This document shows, one piece after another, positions 7,542 through 15,002 of a stretch of DNA of 24,880 bases. A program made the position numbers and the translations under genes. How positions within the stretch are numbered: position 1 is the first letter of the stretch; each line of letters opens with the position of its first letter. The stretch covers positions 434 to 25,313 of the forward strand of contig DPQQ01000001.1 of the NCBI GenBank assembly GCA_003538975.1, given 5' to 3'. The notes below the pieces were generated by a model, which was given only the letters and a program-made list of their open reading frames with translations, was not told where the DNA came from and ran no database searches. The stretch is from Clostridiales bacterium (GTDB taxonomy: Bacteria > Bacillota > Clostridia > Christensenellales > Borkfalkiaceae).

Positions 7542-8933
7542 TTATTTCTGAGGATAAGCCATCGCTTCGGGCTTAAAGACTTCGTCGAACTTTTCGGCGG
7601 TCAGAAATCCTAACGCGACGCACGCTTCCTTTAACGAAATGTTTTCTTTATACGCCTTTTTGGCGGTTTTTGCCGCGTTTTCGTATCCAATGTACGGATT
7701 CAGCGCGGTTACGAGCATAAGTGAGTTGTGAAGGTTGTAAGCCATCTTTTCTTTATTGGCTTTTATACCGGTTACGCAGTTCTTTTCGAACGAAGTCATG
7801 CCTTCTGCAAGCAGTCTTACCGACTGAAGGAAGTTATACGCTATAACGGGCATGAATACGTTGAGTTCGAAGTTCCCCTGCGAAGCGCCCATTCCTACCG
7901 CGACGTCGTTCGCGATTACCTGAACGGCTACCATCGTCATGGATTCGCACTGAGTCGGGTTTACCTTGCCGGGCATTATCGAAGAGCCGGGTTCGTTCTC
8001 GGGAATGAATATTTCGCCGAGACCGTCTCTCGGACCGGAAGCGAGCCATCTTACGTCGTTGGCGATCTTCATAAGATTTGCCGCAAGAGCCTTCAATGCG
8101 CCGTGAGCGAATACGTAAGCGTCCTTCGACGTGAGAGCGTGATATTTATTGGAAGCGGTTACGAATTCTTTATCGGTAAGTTTGCTTACTTCTTCGGCAA
8201 CCTTTACGTCATAGCCCTTGGGAGCGTTGAGCCCGGTGCCTACCGCCGTGCCGCCGAGAGCGAGTTCTTTAAGACCTTTAAGCGAAAGCGTAAGCTGTTC
8301 TTTTGTCTTTTCGATCATCGTTCTCCAACCGCTTATTTCCTGAGAGAAAGCTATGGGAACCGCGTCCTGAAGGTGCGTTCTGCCGCTTTTTACTATTCCT
8401 TCGTTTTCCTTTTCGAGACGGACAAGCGTTGCGATAAGTTTGTCCATCGCCGGGAAAAGTTTGTTTTCAACGGAAAGTACCGCAGCGATGTGCATTGCCG
8501 TCGGGAACGTGTCGTTCGAAGACTGACTCATGTTTATATCGTCGTTCGGGTGGCAGAGCTTTTTGCCTGCGATTTCGTTGGCGCGGTTTGCGATAACTTC
8601 ATTGGCGTTCATGTTCGACTGAGTGCCGCTGCCCGTCTGCCATACTACGAGCGGGAAATTGTCGTTAAGTTTGCCCGAAATAACTTCGTCGCAAGCCTGT
8701 TCGATTGCGGAAAGTTTTTCAGCCGTCATTTTTTCCGGTCTTAAAACCGCGTTGGCTCTCGCCGAAGCCTTTTTGAGTATGCCGAAAGCGTGAATGATTT
8801 CGGCAGGCATGGTCTCGATACCTACGCCGATAAGAAAGTTCTCGTGGCTTCTTTCGGTCTGCGCGCCCCAATATTTATCCGCGGGGACTTTTACTTCCCC
8901 CATGGAATCGTGTTCTATACGGTAGTTTTCCAT
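7542..8933 (-). CDS. fumC: Class II fumarate hydratase
   Basis: This 463-residue enzyme of the fumarase/aspartase superfamily interconverts malate and fumarate. The signature GSSIMPGKVNPTQ is at residues 316-328, with the catalytic-loop serine. GRTHLQDAVP at 184-193 contains the base His187, and TGSGTQSNMNANEV is at 100-113. The family length of about 460 residues matches fully. I place the start at the ATG at 8931-8933 because AAAGGAG lies 5-6 bases upstream; an in-frame ATG 21 bases earlier lies upstream of that site. Aspartase was considered, but the fumarase-type segments and the reductase operon favour FumC. It is the first gene of the tightly packed operon that continues into hdrB and supplies fumarate to the reductase encoded at its end. 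Confidence 0.92.
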   Translation of the reverse strand: MENYRIEHDSMGEVKVPADKYWGAQTERSHENFLIGVGIETMPAEIIHAFGILKKASARANAVLRPEKMTAEKLSAIEQACDEVISGKLNDNFPLVVWQTGSGTQSNMNANEVIANRANEIAGKKLCHPNDDINMSQSSNDTFPTAMHIAAVLSVENKLFPAMDKLIATLVRLEKENEGIVKSGRTHLQDAVPIAFSQEISGWRTMIEKTKEQLTLSLKGLKELALGGTAVGTGLNAPKGYDVKVAEEVSKLTDKEFVTASNKYHALTSKDAYVFAHGALKALAANLMKIANDVRWLASGPRDGLGEIFIPENEPGSSIMPGKVNPTQCESMTMVAVQVIANDVAVGMGASQGNFELNVFMPVIAYNFLQSVRLLAEGMTSFEKNCVTGIKANKEKMAYNLHNSLMLVTALNPYIGYENAAKTAKKAYKENISLKEACVALGFLTAEKFDEVFKPEAMAYPQK

Positions 8934-9073
8934 TGTTTCTCCTTTAGCTGTCATGTGTCGTCTTGTGTCTCCGCAAGGCTGTCCCCCGGCGGAATTCCGA
9001 TCCGTCGTTTTTCGTTATCCGCTTTCCGCACGGCGGAAAAAGCGGAAATAACGGAATCGTTGATTAAATATGT

Positions 9074-9104
9074 TTACTATATTCTAATATATATAATATA
9101 GTAA
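9074..9104. promoter_or_regulatory. Perfect AT-rich inverted repeat upstream of fumC
   Basis: TTACTATATT at 9074-9083 and AATATAGTAA at 9095-9104 are exact reverse complements separated by 11 bases. The element lies about 140 bases upstream of the fumC start, in the mdh-fumC gap. It could be an operator for the fumC-hdr-flx-frd operon or part of an AT-rich promoter region. I do not recognise a known regulator box; it does not match a Rex-type TTGTTAA/TTAACAA site. Confidence 0.4.
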
Positions 9105-9130
9105 CGGGGCGATCGTTAAACCGCCCGTTA
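9102..9130 (-). terminator. GC-rich hairpin after mdh, possible (weak) terminator or attenuator
   Basis: TAACGGG with GCG at 9102-9111 pairs with CGCCCGTTA at 9122-9130 (a 9-pair stem with one bulged G), 16 bases after the mdh stop. On the minus strand it is followed by ACTATATTATA rather than a U-run, so termination may be incomplete. Some mdh transcripts could then read into fumC. Confidence 0.4.
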
Positions 9131-9146
9131 AAATCATATTATTTTG

Positions 9147-10103
9147 TTATTTATTCTCTTCGGGCATAACCTGAGCGATAACGGACTTCAAAGTGTCGGC
9201 GGAAGCCTTTAACTTAGCAAGTTCGTCGTCGGTAAGGGTAACCTTGATCTTACCTTCGATACCGTCTTTACCGACGATAGCGCAGGTCGAAAGACAAACG
9301 TCTTCGATACCGTACTCGCCTTTAAGAAGAGTGGAAACGGTAAGAACGCTTCTCGTATCGCTTAAGATACATTTGCAAAGCTGGCATGCGCATAACGATA
9401 CCGCATAGAAGGTAGCGCCCTTTCTCGCGATAACTTTAGCTCCGGAAACTCTTACGTATTCTTCCGCGTCCGCATGGTCGAGCGGAACGGTTACTCCTTT
9501 GAAGTCTATAAGGTTTTCTTCGTATTCGTCTACAGGGATACCCGAAACGTTAGCGAGCGACCAGGGAACAAAACTCGAGTTGCCGTGTTCGCCCATAACG
9601 TATGCGTGTACGCTCTGGCTGTTGATATCGTAACATTCCGCAATTCTTTCGCGAAGTCTGATCGTATCGAGAATAGTGCCGGAACCGATGATCTGGTTTT
9701 CTTTTAATCCCGAATACTTGTGGAAAGCGTAAGTCAGAATGTCTACGGGGTTGGAAACAATGATATATTTCGCGTCCGGGCATGCGCTTACGATCTTGGG
9801 CATGATGTCCATGATGATTCCGAAATTGGTCTTTACGAGATCGAGTCTGGACTGACCTTCTTTTCTCGCAACGCCCGAAGTGATGATAACGATGTCGGAA
9901 CCGACCGCGTCTTCGTAAGAACCTGCGTAAATGTCAACGCCGCCCGTGAAAGCAAGTCCCTGACGGATGTCCATCGCTTCGCCCATTGCCTTTTCGGAAC
10001 GGATGTCGATAAGAACGATTTCGCTTGCCGTCATATCGGAAGCGAGTTTGTAAGCAATCGTAGAACCTACGCTGCCCATACCTATTACGGTAATTTTACT
10101 CAT
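9147..10103 (-). CDS. mdh: NAD-dependent malate dehydrogenase (LDH/MDH superfamily)
   Basis: This 318-residue enzyme has the NAD motif GMGSVGS at 8-14, with acidic D33 after beta-2 indicating NAD rather than NADP. The catalytic His is in GEHGNSS (H173) and the substrate-binding Arg is in LDTIRLR (R149). The specificity position is Arg80 in SGVARKEGQSR. In this superfamily Arg there selects the dicarboxylate malate/oxaloacetate, whereas Gln selects lactate/pyruvate (established). The GEHGN segment and overall look are LDH-like, so homology alone might label it lactate dehydrogenase. Arg80 and the adjacent fumarase and reductase genes argue for malate. Start chosen at 10103, behind AAAGGAGATAAA; an upstream in-frame ATG at 10142 lacks a site. 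It is transcribed toward fumC, with a 213-base gap containing a weak hairpin. Confidence 0.85.
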   Translation of the reverse strand: MSKITVIGMGSVGSTIAYKLASDMTASEIVLIDIRSEKAMGEAMDIRQGLAFTGGVDIYAGSYEDAVGSDIVIITSGVARKEGQSRLDLVKTNFGIIMDIMPKIVSACPDAKYIIVSNPVDILTYAFHKYSGLKENQIIGSGTILDTIRLRERIAECYDINSQSVHAYVMGEHGNSSFVPWSLANVSGIPVDEYEENLIDFKGVTVPLDHADAEEYVRVSGAKVIARKGATFYAVSLCACQLCKCILSDTRSVLTVSTLLKGEYGIEDVCLSTCAIVGKDGIEGKIKVTLTDDELAKLKASADTLKSVIAQVMPEENK

Positions 10104-10451
10104 AGTTTTATCTCCTTTATTTTTGTAGAAATTTATTTGCAAAAAATAATTATTATTGTTTTTTATATAATTGTTTTAGTCCCGGTACCGATTAAGTTTG
10201 TTTTATCGCCTTTTCCGTTCCGGACTTTTTTGTTCCGGCAGTCTTTGTCCTTTTTGAAGCTGTTTCGCCTGTTCTTCATGCGGCGGCATTTTTCATCAAA
10301 GCGGAGACTTTTGAAAAAACAATTCATTTTCGGGGAAAATGCGTTTTCGTTTTTTCGCTTTTCCGGCGGGGGTTTCCGCTTGAATCGTGCGGCGGTTTTT
10401 TACTGCTTTTTTGCCTTGAAAATCAAATAGCACCCTGCCTTACCGATATAT

Positions 10452-10480
10452 ATTATACCCATTCGGAAAAATGTTGTAAA
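10452..10480 (-). promoter_or_regulatory. Sigma-A promoter for mdh (proximal)
   Basis: On the minus strand TTTACA (10475-10480) and TATAAT (10452-10457) are separated by 17 bases, a near-consensus sigma-A promoter. Transcription would start near 10445, leaving a leader of about 340 bases before the mdh start codon. Confidence 0.65.
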
Positions 10481-10535
10481 ATGCTTTTTATATATAGCGA
10501 TATGTAAGTTTTAATATATGGCATTTTCCGACATT

Positions 10536-10563
10536 ATTATAACATATTTTTTCGAAGTTGCAA
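10536..10563 (-). promoter_or_regulatory. Sigma-A promoter upstream of mdh (distal)
   Basis: On the minus strand TTGCAA (10558-10563) and TATAAT (10536-10541) are 16 bases apart, with a TGT extended -10. It lies about 85 bases upstream of the proximal promoter and in the same orientation, giving tandem promoters. Confidence 0.55.
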
Positions 10564-11269
10564 TATTTTTTTAACGCGATATTTTTAAATATTTGATTTT
10601 TATAAGATTTTTCTGCAATTTTTCCCTTTTGCCGCCTTTTTTATCCCCCGCTTTTTACACGGAAATAAACCATAAAGGGGCGGTAAAGTTTCCGGCGGAT
10701 TTACCCTCACGTCGGTAAGCCTTTGCTAACTCAAAACAATATGATTTTTTCTTTTATTTCGGTTAGCCAAAACTAACGTAATTTTTGCGACGGTTTTTAT
10801 GGTATTTTTGTTATTCGGACGATTATTGTTTTTCTGTATTTACGGCTACTTTTACGACTGCTTAGCTTGTGCGTTTTTTAGCCGCTTTTTCTGCTTTTGC
10901 TCCCCTTTTTATTGTACTGAACCGGCTTTTACCAGCCGCTGTTTTTGACATTTTTACGAGCTTTTTTATTTCACTTAATCCGGGTAATTTATTGTAATCA
11001 TATGCTTACTTTTATTATTTTCGCCGTAAAAAAGCGAATTTTCGGAGACTTGAATTCCTACCGAAAAAATAGGATTTTACGTCTTACGAAAATATAAAAA
11101 ATTTTGCCGTTCTTATGCCGATTTTACACCCTTTCTCCCGCTCGAAATTCCGTAAATTTTACCGATTATCATAAGATTTTTAACCCGATGTTTTTGAAAA
11201 TTATTTTCATTTTCTACTGTTTTACGATATATTGTCGTCACAAGAAACCCGCACATAATAAATAATAAT

Positions 11270-11339
11270 TAAATAGTAATTCTGAAAAAATTTATAAAAA
11301 TTTTCGATTTTTTTCGATATTTTTTTTAATTACTATTTA
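11270..11339. repeat. 12-base inverted repeat with 46-base spacer, overlapping a promoter
   Basis: TAAATAGTAATT at 11270-11281 is the exact reverse complement of AATTACTATTTA at 11328-11339. The right arm overlaps the -35 box of the promoter for the 168-residue protein, so the pair could be operator half-sites or a large stem. AT-richness raises the chance of coincidence. Confidence 0.35.
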
Positions 11340-11364
11340 CAAACGTCAAAAACGGTGCTAAACT
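11336..11364 (+). promoter_or_regulatory. Promoter for the 11398 membrane-protein gene
   Basis: TTTACA (11336-11341), 17 bases, TAAACT (11359-11364), then a strong ribosome site AAGGAGGG 8 bases before the ATG at 11398. Confidence 0.5.
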
Positions 11365-11397
11365 TTAACCAAGGAACTAATCAAGGAGGGTAAAATT

Positions 11398-11904
11398 ATG
11401 AAAAAGTTCTTTACAAAACAAAGAATTATCGCGACCGCGGTTATAGCGGTAGTCTTGATTCTTAACATTATTATGGGCTGCTTACCGGCTTTCGGCACTT
11501 ACAAAGGCGAAAGGACCTATACCGAAGGTTCGGAAAAAGCAACCATGACGGTTATGCTTTCTTACGGCAACGATAAAATCAATCTTAAAGCAACGCTGAA
11601 AGTCGGCGAAGAAAAATACGAAGAAACCGATTCTGCTGAAATCGAATATAACGCCAAGAAAAAAGCTTTTTATTCGGAAGGCATAAAAGTTGTCGACAGA
11701 AAATCCGTATTCACGCAGGTATTCGAACTTGAAGATTACAAGTTTACCTTAAAATCAGGTCTTGCGATTACTTTTCAGGTAATATTCGCAGTGGCTTACG
11801 CCGTCGGAATATTATTCGTTGCCGTAGATCTCGATACGATGAAAAAGCTTTTTAAAGGCAAAAAGAAAGTCGAATTAGTCGAAAATACGGAAGTCGCAGA
11901 ATAA
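11398..11904 (+). CDS. Small two-helix membrane protein, paralogue of the convergent gene at 11977
   Basis: This 168-residue protein has a basic N-terminus and a membrane segment at about 9-30 (RIIATAVIAVVLILNIIMG). A polar, probably extracytoplasmic middle of about 90 residues is rich in beta-type alternation. A second membrane segment lies at about 122-145 (LAITFQVIFAVAYAVGILFV), and the tail is basic then acidic. I do not recognise a named family. It shares the block PAxGTYKGE, a RxSVF motif and LxSGLAITFQV with the convergently transcribed gene to its right, so the two are paralogues. An internal-stress or envelope role is possible but not shown. The start is fixed by AAGGAGGG. The only plus-strand protein-coding gene I support in the window. 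Confidence 0.8.
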   Translation: MKKFFTKQRIIATAVIAVVLILNIIMGCLPAFGTYKGERTYTEGSEKATMTVMLSYGNDKINLKATLKVGEEKYEETDSAEIEYNAKKKAFYSEGIKVVDRKSVFTQVFELEDYKFTLKSGLAITFQVIFAVAYAVGILFVAVDLDTMKKLFKGKKKVELVENTEVAE

Positions 11905-11928
11905 AAGAGAAATTCAATTTAAGTAAAA

Positions 11929-11960
11929 AAATAAGAGATTCGGAAACGGATCTCTTATTT
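11929..11960. terminator. Bidirectional terminator between the convergent paralogues
   Basis: AAATAAGAGAT (11929-11939) and ATCTCTTATTT (11950-11960) form a perfect 11-pair stem with a 10-base loop. T-rich sequence follows on the plus strand (TTATTCTTTTT), and a run of six Ts follows on the minus strand. It therefore serves both genes. Confidence 0.85.
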
Positions 11961-11976
11961 TTATTCTTTTTAAGTT

Positions 11977-12432
11977 TTATTTTAACTTAATCTTCTTGCC
12001 GCCGGTCAGAACGAATACAAGGCAGACAAGATATCCTACTCCCAAAAGAACCTGGAAGGTTATCGCAAGTCCCGAAGTAAGCTTTGTTCCGGTAGCCGTC
12101 GTTTTCATTACGAATACGGAGTCTCTCGTTAAAAGCGGAGTCTTCGTGTTAGCTTCTACGATATTTTTGTTTTCCTTATCGTATTCGTACGTGTACTCAA
12201 CCATATCGTCTTTTTTATCCGATAAGGCATTAGTCATCGTAAGCTTTTTGTCGGCTTTGAATTCCGCAGTGATCTTTTTGGAAACTTCGGTACCTAAAAC
12301 CGTGTTCTTGTATTCGCCCTTGTAGGTTCCTACGGCAGGAGCGACTCCCATAACGATGTTAAGAGCAACAAGTACAACCAGAACCACCGCCGCGATAATT
12401 CTCGGAAGAGTTGAAAGTTTTTTCTTTGCCAT
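11977..12432 (-). CDS. Small two-helix membrane protein, paralogue of the gene at 11398
   Basis: This 151-residue protein has a basic N-terminus (MAKKKLS), a membrane segment at about 11-33 (RIIAAVVLVVLVALNIVMG) and a lysine-rich polar middle. A second membrane segment lies at about 122-145 (LAITFQVLLGVGYLVCLVFVL), and the C-terminus is basic. It shares GTYKGE, RDSVF and TSGLAITFQV with its neighbour, at otherwise low identity, which points to an old duplication. The ATG at 12430-12432 is chosen because AAGGAGGTG lies upstream; the GTG three codons earlier is part of that site. A consensus promoter lies 30-57 bases upstream. The function is unknown. Convergent orientation with a shared terminator means the two genes are expressed from separate promoters. 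Confidence 0.8.
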   Translation of the reverse strand: MAKKKLSTLPRIIAAVVLVVLVALNIVMGVAPAVGTYKGEYKNTVLGTEVSKKITAEFKADKKLTMTNALSDKKDDMVEYTYEYDKENKNIVEANTKTPLLTRDSVFVMKTTATGTKLTSGLAITFQVLLGVGYLVCLVFVLTGGKKIKLK

Positions 12433-12460
12433 ATTTTTCACCTCCTTTACCTTTTTTTCG

Positions 12461-12489
12461 ATTATACCACAGTTTTATATTTTTGTAAA
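12461..12489 (-). promoter_or_regulatory. Near-consensus sigma-A promoter for the 11977 gene
   Basis: On the minus strand TTTACA (12484-12489), 17 bases, TATAAT (12461-12466). Its start point would be about 20 bases before the ribosome site. Confidence 0.75.
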
Positions 12490-12689
12490 CCATAAATAAT
12501 ATTTTTTACTCATAAAAAGTTAAAATGTGTATTTTCTTTATTTTTTCCCCGCCACTTTACATAATATAATATTTTTATGCTTTTATTCGTTTATTCTTCT
12601 CTTTTTGAAAATATATATGTTGTGCTACAAACGTTGTATAACATATGCAATTTTGTTCATATGCGGCGATATGACAATAGATAAAGTCC

Positions 12690-12730
12690 GGTGAAATCAG
12701 AAACGTTCGGATTTTACCTTTTTATTTTAG
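12690..12730 (+). terminator. Plus-strand terminator-like hairpin with no recognised plus-strand gene
   Basis: GGTGAAATC (12690-12698) pairs with GATTTTACC (12710-12718), followed by TTTTTATTTT. The single non-Watson-Crick pair is G-U on the plus-strand RNA but A-C on the minus-strand RNA. This favours plus-strand function, possibly ending a small RNA. Confidence 0.4.
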
Positions 12731-12735
12731 ATATA

Positions 12736-12771
12736 AGAACTCCCCCGCTTTTGTTTAAGCGGAGGAGTTCT
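12736..12771 (-). terminator. Hairpin after the GH3 gene, probable terminator
   Basis: Arms at 12736-12750 and 12757-12771 form a 15-pair stem around a 6-base loop, 62 bases after the GH3 stop. The one imperfect position is U-G on the minus-strand RNA but C-A on the plus strand, which assigns it to the minus strand. The tail (TATATCTAAAAT) is poor in U. Confidence 0.5.
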
Positions 12772-12833
12772 ATATACAAAAAACCTCTATGGATATGCAA
12801 TTTTAACTAAATTAAATTACAGCCGTTATTTAA

Positions 12834-14810
12834 TTATAAGGTGATTTTTGCGGTGAGACGAATATCTCTCGACGAAGCGCCTACAGAAATCGTGTATTCG
12901 CCCTTTTCCAGAACAAAATCGTCCTTTGCTACGTCAAAGTACGTCATAGCTTCATTGTCTACCGTAACATTAATCGTCTTCGTTTCGCCTTTAAGAATAA
13001 GGTCTTTGGAGTAACCGACAAGTTCTTTAACCGGTCTGTCGATAACCTTTGCCGGAGCGGTAGAATAAATTTCGGATACTTCTTTACCGTCGTAGTCGCC
13101 GACGTTTTTAATCTTATAAGTAACTTCTAAAGTTTCGCCCTTATCTTCTACCTTAAGATCGGAATATTCGAACTTGGTATAAGACAAGCCGTAGCCGAAT
13201 TCGTACATAGGTTCAATATTGTGCTTGTCGTAATGACGATAGCCTACGTAAATGCCGTCGTTATAATAATTTTCGGTCATATACGAGTTGTAGGCGTTAA
13301 GACACGAAATATCTTCGAGCTTCTTCGGGAAAGTTTCGGCAAGTTTACCGGAGGGACATACGTCGCCGTACATAAGGTAAGCCGCCGCGTCGTTCATATA
13401 TTGTCCCGCAAAGCCTGTAAGAAGAAGCGCGTCTACGTGGTCGATCCACGATGTAACGTCTATTGCGGAACCCGCAATAAGCTGGACTATCGTCTTACCC
13501 TTGAAGTGATCTCCCATAAATCTTATAAACGCTTCCTGCGTGTCGTTGAGTCTCAAAGTATGTCTGTCAAACCCTTCGCTTTCGATATCGTGCCAGTTGC
13601 CGACCTGCAGAATAACGTAGTCGGCGTCTTTGAATACGGGAAGTATTTCGTCCGCGGCACTCCACCAGAACGATACGTTGCCGTGCCACGCTCTGTGAAT
13701 GATACTGCCGAAGGTTAAGACATTGACGTTCGGATCGGCGTTTTTGAGAGCGACTTTCATCGAAACGGGTTCTCTGTTCGCCTTAGAGTTACCCGAACCG
13801 CCGCCGTGATACATATCGGGTTCGAAAATACCCGTATACGCAACGGTTTTACCCTTTTTCATCGGGAGAACGCCGTTGTTTTTAAGAAGAACAGCCCCTT
13901 CCATCGCGCCTTCGAGAGCAACGCGTTCGCGCTGGGCGAGCGTTTTGTCGATTTTACGGAGCTTTTTCATTTCCTGCATGCGGTTGATAAGATCTATGGT
14001 TCTGCCGGCGCAAAGGTCGATTTCCGCTTCGGTGAGTTCGCCGGATTCATAGCCTTTTTTAGCGTCCGCAAAAGCCGTATCGGAGTGCGGCATCTGAAGC
14101 GCGAGACCTGATTTGACGCTCTTCACTTTGTCGTGAACGGCGCCCCAGTCGGAAACGATCGCGTTTTTGAAGCCGAGCTTGTTATATAAAATATCGTTTA
14201 TTTCTTTATTCGCCGAACACCATTCGCCGTTTACTTTGTTGTAAGCGCACATAACGGTGGTAGGATCGGCTTTTAACGCATAGTAGAAATTTCTCGTGTA
14301 AATTTCCATAAGAGTACGCTTGTCTACTATATTGTTGCAGGACTGTCTGTTGTCTTCGGCATTGTTGCAGCAATAATGTTTGAGCGAAGTACCTATGCCC
14401 TTTTCCTGCAAGCCGTCGATATAAACTTTGCCGAGAGTACCGGCTAAAAACGGATCTTCGGAAAGATATTCGAAGTTTCTGCCGCATCTCGGATCTCTTT
14501 TGATGTTGACCGCGGGCGCGAGAAGCATATCTACTTCTTCGTCGATACAGTCGTCCGCCATAGAAGACGAAGCCGCCTTTACGGTTTCCTTCGACCAGGA
14601 GTTTGCGAGAACATGTCCGCACGGATAAGCGATAGATCTTACTTCGATTTCTTTGCCGTCCGCCCAATACGCAACTTTTCTGAGTCCGTTGGGACCGTCC
14701 GCCATATTGAACTTATCGAGTTTTTCGATTTCGTGAATATTCCAGGCGTCCTTGCCTGTAAGAAGCGTTATCTTTTCGTCTAAAGTCAGATTTTTAAGAT
14801 CGTTTTTCAT
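12834..14810 (-). CDS. Family 3 glycoside hydrolase (beta-glucosidase type), cytoplasmic
   Basis: This is a 658-residue GH3 enzyme. The N-terminal TIM-barrel domain has DGPNGLR at about 38-44, NIKRDPRCGRNFEYLSEDP at about 102-120, KHYCCNN with the conserved Lys-His pair at 144-145, and IVSDWGAVHD with nucleophile Asp221. The alpha/beta sandwich domain occupies about 300-520, and a C-terminal fibronectin-III-like domain lies at about 545-655. No signal peptide is present, so it probably acts on imported oligosaccharides or glycosides. Substrate cannot be read from sequence; beta-glucosidase is the usual activity, and xylosidase or related activities are possible. Start: the ATG at 14819 directly abuts its AAGG, so I prefer the in-frame ATG at 14810, which has workable spacing. 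It has its own promoter at 14915-14943 and no transporter neighbour in the window. Confidence 0.9.
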   Translation of the reverse strand: MKNDLKNLTLDEKITLLTGKDAWNIHEIEKLDKFNMADGPNGLRKVAYWADGKEIEVRSIAYPCGHVLANSWSKETVKAASSSMADDCIDEEVDMLLAPAVNIKRDPRCGRNFEYLSEDPFLAGTLGKVYIDGLQEKGIGTSLKHYCCNNAEDNRQSCNNIVDKRTLMEIYTRNFYYALKADPTTVMCAYNKVNGEWCSANKEINDILYNKLGFKNAIVSDWGAVHDKVKSVKSGLALQMPHSDTAFADAKKGYESGELTEAEIDLCAGRTIDLINRMQEMKKLRKIDKTLAQRERVALEGAMEGAVLLKNNGVLPMKKGKTVAYTGIFEPDMYHGGGSGNSKANREPVSMKVALKNADPNVNVLTFGSIIHRAWHGNVSFWWSAADEILPVFKDADYVILQVGNWHDIESEGFDRHTLRLNDTQEAFIRFMGDHFKGKTIVQLIAGSAIDVTSWIDHVDALLLTGFAGQYMNDAAAYLMYGDVCPSGKLAETFPKKLEDISCLNAYNSYMTENYYNDGIYVGYRHYDKHNIEPMYEFGYGLSYTKFEYSDLKVEDKGETLEVTYKIKNVGDYDGKEVSEIYSTAPAKVIDRPVKELVGYSKDLILKGETKTINVTVDNEAMTYFDVAKDDFVLEKGEYTISVGASSRDIRLTAKITL

Positions 14811-14914
14811 ATTTTCCATCCTTAATTTTTTCGGGTTATTTAAAAGTCGCTTTTTTATTGCCGATTATTCCGGCGATAATAAACCGACCGGAAGTCTTTT
14901 GTCCTTCCACCTAT

Positions 14915-14943
14915 AATATATCACCCGACGTATAATTTTGCAA
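14915..14943 (-). promoter_or_regulatory. Promoter for the GH3 gene
   Basis: On the minus strand TTGCAA (14938-14943), 17 bases, TATATT (14915-14920), with TGA in the extended -10 position. The leader is about 100 bases and contains small GCCG/CGGC inverted repeats. Confidence 0.6.
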
Positions 14944-15002
14944 TATATTTTTGAAAAACAGCAATATTTGAGAAATTTTTAGTACTTAATGAAATTTTTG
15001 TT

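Larger units (their letters stand above)
10104..11397. other. 1.3-kb AT-rich intergenic region without a convincing gene
   Basis: No reading frame here has both a ribosome site and protein-like composition. The left part (10104-10450) looks like a 340-base leader for mdh, below two leftward promoters. The right end holds the promoter of the 168-residue membrane protein. The middle (about 10570-11260) is T-rich on the plus strand with small inverted repeats only, for example GTTAG/CTAAC at 10762-10777. A structured RNA in the mdh leader cannot be excluded by eye. Confidence 0.6.
12433..12833. other. 400-base intergenic region with a promoter and two hairpins
   Basis: Besides the promoter at 12461-12489 and two terminator-like hairpins (12690-12730 and 12736-12771), I see only AT-rich sequence with short repeats such as CATATGC at about 12650 and 12659. 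No gene is supported. Confidence 0.6.

Noticed and set aside
7728..8744. Plus-strand open frame of 338 codons opposite fumC
   Set aside because: The minus strand carries an intact fumarase with all signatures. The plus frame is F/R/Y-rich with no recognisable domain, as expected from the antisense of biased codons.
9147..10103. L-lactate dehydrogenase
   Set aside because: The specificity position is Arg (ARKEGQSR) rather than Gln, and the neighbours form a malate-fumarate-succinate pathway. Lactate activity is therefore the less likely call, though not excluded.
9720..10430. Plus-strand open frame of 236 codons across the mdh 5' end and leader
   Set aside because: Half of it is antisense to mdh, and the rest crosses AT-rich leader sequence. 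There is no ribosome site or protein-like pattern.
10762..10777. GTTAG-CCAAAA-CTAAC inverted repeat resembling a metal-regulator (DtxR/MntR-like) box
   Set aside because: Only 5-base arms, no gene or promoter next to it, and AT-rich surroundings make a chance match likely.
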